A stretch of DNA of 64,000 nt from Glandiceps talaboti (taxonomy: Eukaryota; Hemichordata; Enteropneusta; Spengelidae). Shown in pieces: positions 62,548 through 64,000 of this stretch. The stretch's first letter is position 1. Every line of letters starts with the position of its first letter. Position numbers and translations under genes: made by a program. The stretch lies in the NCBI RefSeq assembly GCF_964340395.1, contig NC_135563.1, forward strand, positions 4,286,422 to 4,350,421. Direction: 5' to 3'. The notes beneath the pieces were generated by a model, which was not told the DNA's origin, ran no database searches, and worked only from the letters and a program-made list of their open reading frames with translations.

Positions 62548-63109
62548 CAACTTATTGTAAAAACCACCTGGCTAATTGTTTTGGTATTTGTTGGGATGTC
62601 AGTTTGGATGTTTAATAGGATTGAAATCGAAATGATTACACCATAAATATGTTATTTTTGATGTAAAAGTTAAACTGTAAAACTATGTGGGTGCTGGTGC
62701 GAAATTTGACAAGGATGGTGTTTTGAAAACTTGCAGTCAAAAGTTATCATCACTAGAGGGCACACTTCATTGAGAAACATTACACATTTTGTACTTTCAT
62801 GACAGGATCCCTCTCCTACCAGCCATGATAGAGCAGGGCTGGTGTCAACTTATACCAACACTTTTATTGGTTCCTGAACATGACCACAGGGAGAAAGTTC
62901 TCCATGCTATGAAGATCATGCTGGATCCATGTACAGAGTATTATAAACAGTTATCTTTAGAAGACACATTACATTCACTTCATAAAGAATATGAAGATTT
63001 CGCTTTAGAAGAAGCTCAAGAAAATGATGGTGATTTGTATTTCACTGGACTCAAAAATCTAATTGGTGAAATCCTTGATAGTTTGCATACTAGACACACA
63101 GAACTTTAA
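55232..63109 (+). CDS. SIL1: SIL1, ER nucleotide-exchange factor for BiP, complete 7-exon gene
   Basis: SIL1 is an ER-lumen protein that promotes ADP release from the Hsp70 BiP. Joined exons give 485 residues (human SIL1 is 461), all junctions are GT-AG, and phases agree. Residues 1-25 form a signal peptide with a hydrophobic stretch (C-L-W-V-F-L-S-I-F-C-I-I). An acidic linker follows, then L-E-V-F-Y-P-T-K-D-W and G-Q-A-I-P-A-G-L-H-V-R-I-N-L-E-T-G, a near copy of human SIL1. The armadillo-like helical region includes L-K-K-D-F-E-D-M-N, D-L-E-Y-Y-A-H-Q, N-A-R-D-L-V-S-L-G-G-L, N-P-T-V-Q-V-E-A-V-E, A-Q-K-R-F-L-E-L-G-G-L and E-Q-G-W-C-Q-L. The C-terminus is HTEL, a KDEL-type retrieval variant, where human has KELR. 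The ATG follows a candidate bidirectional promoter shared with nucleophosmin. Confidence 0.97.
55506..56268 (+). other. SIL1 intron 1
   Basis: 763 bp, AT-rich, nothing recognised. Confidence 0.85.
56269..56501 (+). CDS. SIL1: SIL1 exon 2
   Basis: Residues 92-169, beginning G-Q-A-I-P-A-G-L-H-V-R and ending K-H-E-I-E. The acceptor is TGTTTTAG and the donor GTATGG; it ends in phase 0. Confidence 0.96.
56502..57801 (+). other. SIL1 intron 2
   Basis: 1.3 kb containing a 64-bp hairpin (56763-56826). TGTGCCACTTTAAG near 57054 resembles an end of the CTCAG-ended family, but the rest of that element was not found. Confidence 0.75.
56763..56826. repeat. Perfect 15-bp inverted repeat (hairpin)
   Basis: TAGTAGCTCACCAAA (56763-56777) pairs exactly with TTTGGTGAGCTACTA (56812-56826). 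A second inner pairing, CACC with GGTG, extends the stem. It is within SIL1 intron 2. Confidence 0.85.
57802..57993 (+). CDS. SIL1: SIL1 exon 3
   Basis: Residues 170-233, 64 codons in phase 0 at both ends. L-K-K-D-F-E-D-M-N-I-N-I-E-T-D matches human L-K-K-D-F-D-E-L-N-V-V-I-E-T-D, and it ends D-L-E-Y-Y-A-H-Q. Confidence 0.97.
57994..59230 (+). other. SIL1 intron 3
   Basis: 1.2 kb, about a third of it the inverted-repeat element 58136-58502. Nothing else recognised. Confidence 0.8.
58136..58502 (-). mobile_element. Full-length MITE-like element, CACAAACTGAG ends, flanked by TTAA
   Basis: 367 bp. The left end AGGAGCACAAACTGAGTT mirrors the right end AACTCAGTTTGTGCCACT. TTAA sits on both sides (58132-58135, 58503-58506), which would fit a piggyBac-type TTAA target, though the ends do not begin with the usual CCY. 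It is the most complete member of a family with further copies at 20703, 36400, 40803 and 42170. Confidence 0.78.
59231..59352 (+). CDS. SIL1: SIL1 exon 4
   Basis: Residues 234-273 plus two bases of Ser274. I-D-N-A-R-D-L-V-S-L-G-G-L and S-A-F-V-L-G-S-A are armadillo-like repeat sequence. The acceptor is TTTCAG and the donor GTAACT. Confidence 0.96.
59353..60629 (+). other. SIL1 intron 4
   Basis: 1.3 kb with a G-rich run near 60507-60530. No nested gene. Confidence 0.8.
60630..60897 (+). CDS. SIL1: SIL1 exon 5
   Basis: Residues 274-363. N-P-T-V-Q-V-E-A-V-E-R-G-A-I-Q and F-P-F-A-Q-K-R-F-L-E-L-G-G-L closely follow human SIL1. The acceptor is TTTATAG and the donor GTGAGA. Confidence 0.97.
60898..62381 (+). 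other. SIL1 intron 5
   Basis: 1.5 kb. Contains CATAGAGGGCAT near 62153-62164, a weak CTCF-like core. Nothing else recognised. Confidence 0.8.
62382..62446 (+). CDS. SIL1: SIL1 exon 6
   Basis: Residues 364-384 plus two bases of a split Met. K-T-F-E-N-T-D-I-T-D-D-V-T-K-E-R-Q-R-Q-Y-H aligns to the human segment ending K-L-Q-Q-Y-R-Q-V-H. The acceptor is TTTTTTCATAG and the donor GTAAGT. Confidence 0.92.
62468..62545. repeat. (GT)n microsatellite
   Basis: About 39 GT units, starting about 20 bp past the exon 6 donor. It is within the 359-bp SIL1 intron 6. Confidence 0.98.
62750..62763 (+). promoter_or_regulatory. CTCF-like core motif
   Basis: TCACTAGAGGGCAC, 13 of 14 matches by eye to CCASYAGRKGGCRS, 43 bp before SIL1 exon 7. 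Confidence 0.3.
62806..63109 (+). CDS. SIL1: SIL1 exon 7 and stop
   Basis: Completes Met385, then I-P-L-L-P-A-M-I-E-Q-G-W-C-Q-L and P-E-H-D-H-R-E-K-V-L (human P-E-H-D-A-R-E-K-V-L), ending H-T-E-L and TAA at 63107-63109. Confidence 0.97.
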
Positions 63110-63466
63110 CCCTTGTATTAATGTCAGTTTCTAAATTTGAATTTTGCAGTGCCAATAGAAATATCTCAGGAAGTTAGGAATACAACCTGAGTGTGTCAGC
63201 TTTTTTACTTCAATGCTTACATCAGTCTATGATTTTACTAAGTCTTAGACTAGTATAATATGATGCATTACTTCTATAACATTACAACTATCTTCTGTAC
63301 TATTGTTGGTATAGTATTAGTCATTGAATTTGTTTGTATTCCTGAATACTCAGTTTGAGTTCTAGCGATAACAAATGATGGTTGAAAATATTGCTATCAA
63401 AGATGTATTAACTCACCCTATGTTCTCCATGACAGGGAAACTGTACATTGTGAATTCACTATGTGT
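63110..63466 (+). other. SIL1 3' UTR
   Basis: Non-coding from the stop codon to the poly(A) signal. The part near 63350-63400 (CAGTTTGAGTTCTAG, ACAAATGATGGTT) resembles a fragment of the CTCAG-ended repeat family. Confidence 0.7.
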
Positions 63467-63472
63467 AATAAA
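63467..63472 (+). terminator. SIL1 poly(A) signal
   Basis: AATAAA 358 bp after the stop codon, the first canonical hexamer downstream in sense. Confidence 0.75.
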
Positions 63473-63620
63473 ACTTCTGATGTTAAACATGATAAAATGC
63501 GTTGGTTTCATTCACTTTCACTTATCAGTATAGAGCTGGCATTGATCAGAACTTAGTTTAAAGTGACCTACTACAGGCATTGCTTGGCAATTTCCATTAA
63601 AACATAGTGTCAACTATTCC

Positions 63621-63633
63621 TGTTGTTATTGTT

Positions 63634-63677
<44 letters not shown>
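63621..63677. repeat. (GTT)n microsatellite
   Basis: About 57 bp of GTT/GTTATT units downstream of SIL1. Confidence 0.97.
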
Positions 63678-64000
63678 ACAACAATACAAGCAGTTGATAA
63701 TATATGTTGAATGGAAGTTCTGTAGCAAAGCTCCAATGTCACTTCTGCCTAAGTTCAGATTGATGATAGTTTCATACTGCAAAGTTAAAGTGACTTCAAT
63801 GAAACTAATTTGCAAGGTATCCTTTCCCTTAAATCAGTCGTCAACACAGTAATGTTGGTGTCTTTTTTATAAATTTTGAACAGTCCTAAATTAATTGATA
63901 TGTATGGATAATGAGTACATAGGATAAGTGTGTTGACTCCTAATTAAGAGCTTATTTCCTTTAGATAAATAGTCATGAATATTCAGTGTGCATCTAATAG
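63678..64000. other. Nothing recognised
   Basis: Downstream flank of SIL1 to the window edge, without a supported gene. Confidence 0.6.

Overview
The window is nuclear DNA from a bilaterian animal, most likely a marine invertebrate (an invertebrate deuterostome or a lophotrochozoan; the sequence does not settle which). The genes are split by GT-AG introns and their intron positions and phases are vertebrate-like. The DNA is AT-rich and packed with long microsatellites, foldback transposons and tandem duplications. No bacterial-type operon, CRISPR array, tRNA or rRNA was recognised.

Three protein-coding genes can be built exon by exon. (1) The last two coding exons of an FGF8/17/18-type fibroblast growth factor lie on the + strand (8653-8759 and 12927-13241); its 5' exons were not found. 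(2) A complete 12-exon nucleophosmin/nucleoplasmin gene lies on the - strand (54626 down to 26886; 402 codons). It has the pentamer core, three acidic tracts on three successive exons, a nucleoplasmin-style bipartite NLS, a Lys/Pro-rich linker and the NPM1-type C-terminal helical domain ending in an L-W-T-W motif. (3) A complete 7-exon SIL1 gene, encoding the ER nucleotide-exchange factor for BiP, lies on the + strand (55232-63109; 485 codons). It has a signal peptide and a C-terminal HTEL. Genes 2 and 3 are head to head, with 605 bp between their start codons. That spacer is TATA-less, carries two CCAAT boxes and an NRF1-like site, and looks like a bidirectional promoter.

Layout: 1-8652 has no recognised gene, only short repeats. 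8653-13241 is the FGF 3' half. 13242-26885 is intergenic and dominated by repeats, including a nested complex at 16176-19204. There a ~60-bp tandem array has been split by two transposon-like insertions, and intact array units show what each target site looked like before insertion (TA and TAA duplications). 26886-54626 is nucleophosmin, whose introns hold further foldback elements, a decayed copy of the start of exon 6, and a striking 55-unit, 50-bp minisatellite (47531-50280). 54627-55231 is the shared promoter. 55232-63109 is SIL1, followed by its poly(A) signal at 63467.

The three genes have unrelated jobs: extracellular signalling, nucleolar histone chaperone/ribosome biogenesis, and ER protein folding. 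The head-to-head pair may be co-expressed because both serve biosynthetic load, but that is inference. The main points of interest are the NPM1-type architecture in a likely invertebrate, the constant-length minisatellite with a 1-kb internal duplication, and the foldback elements with paralogous empty sites.
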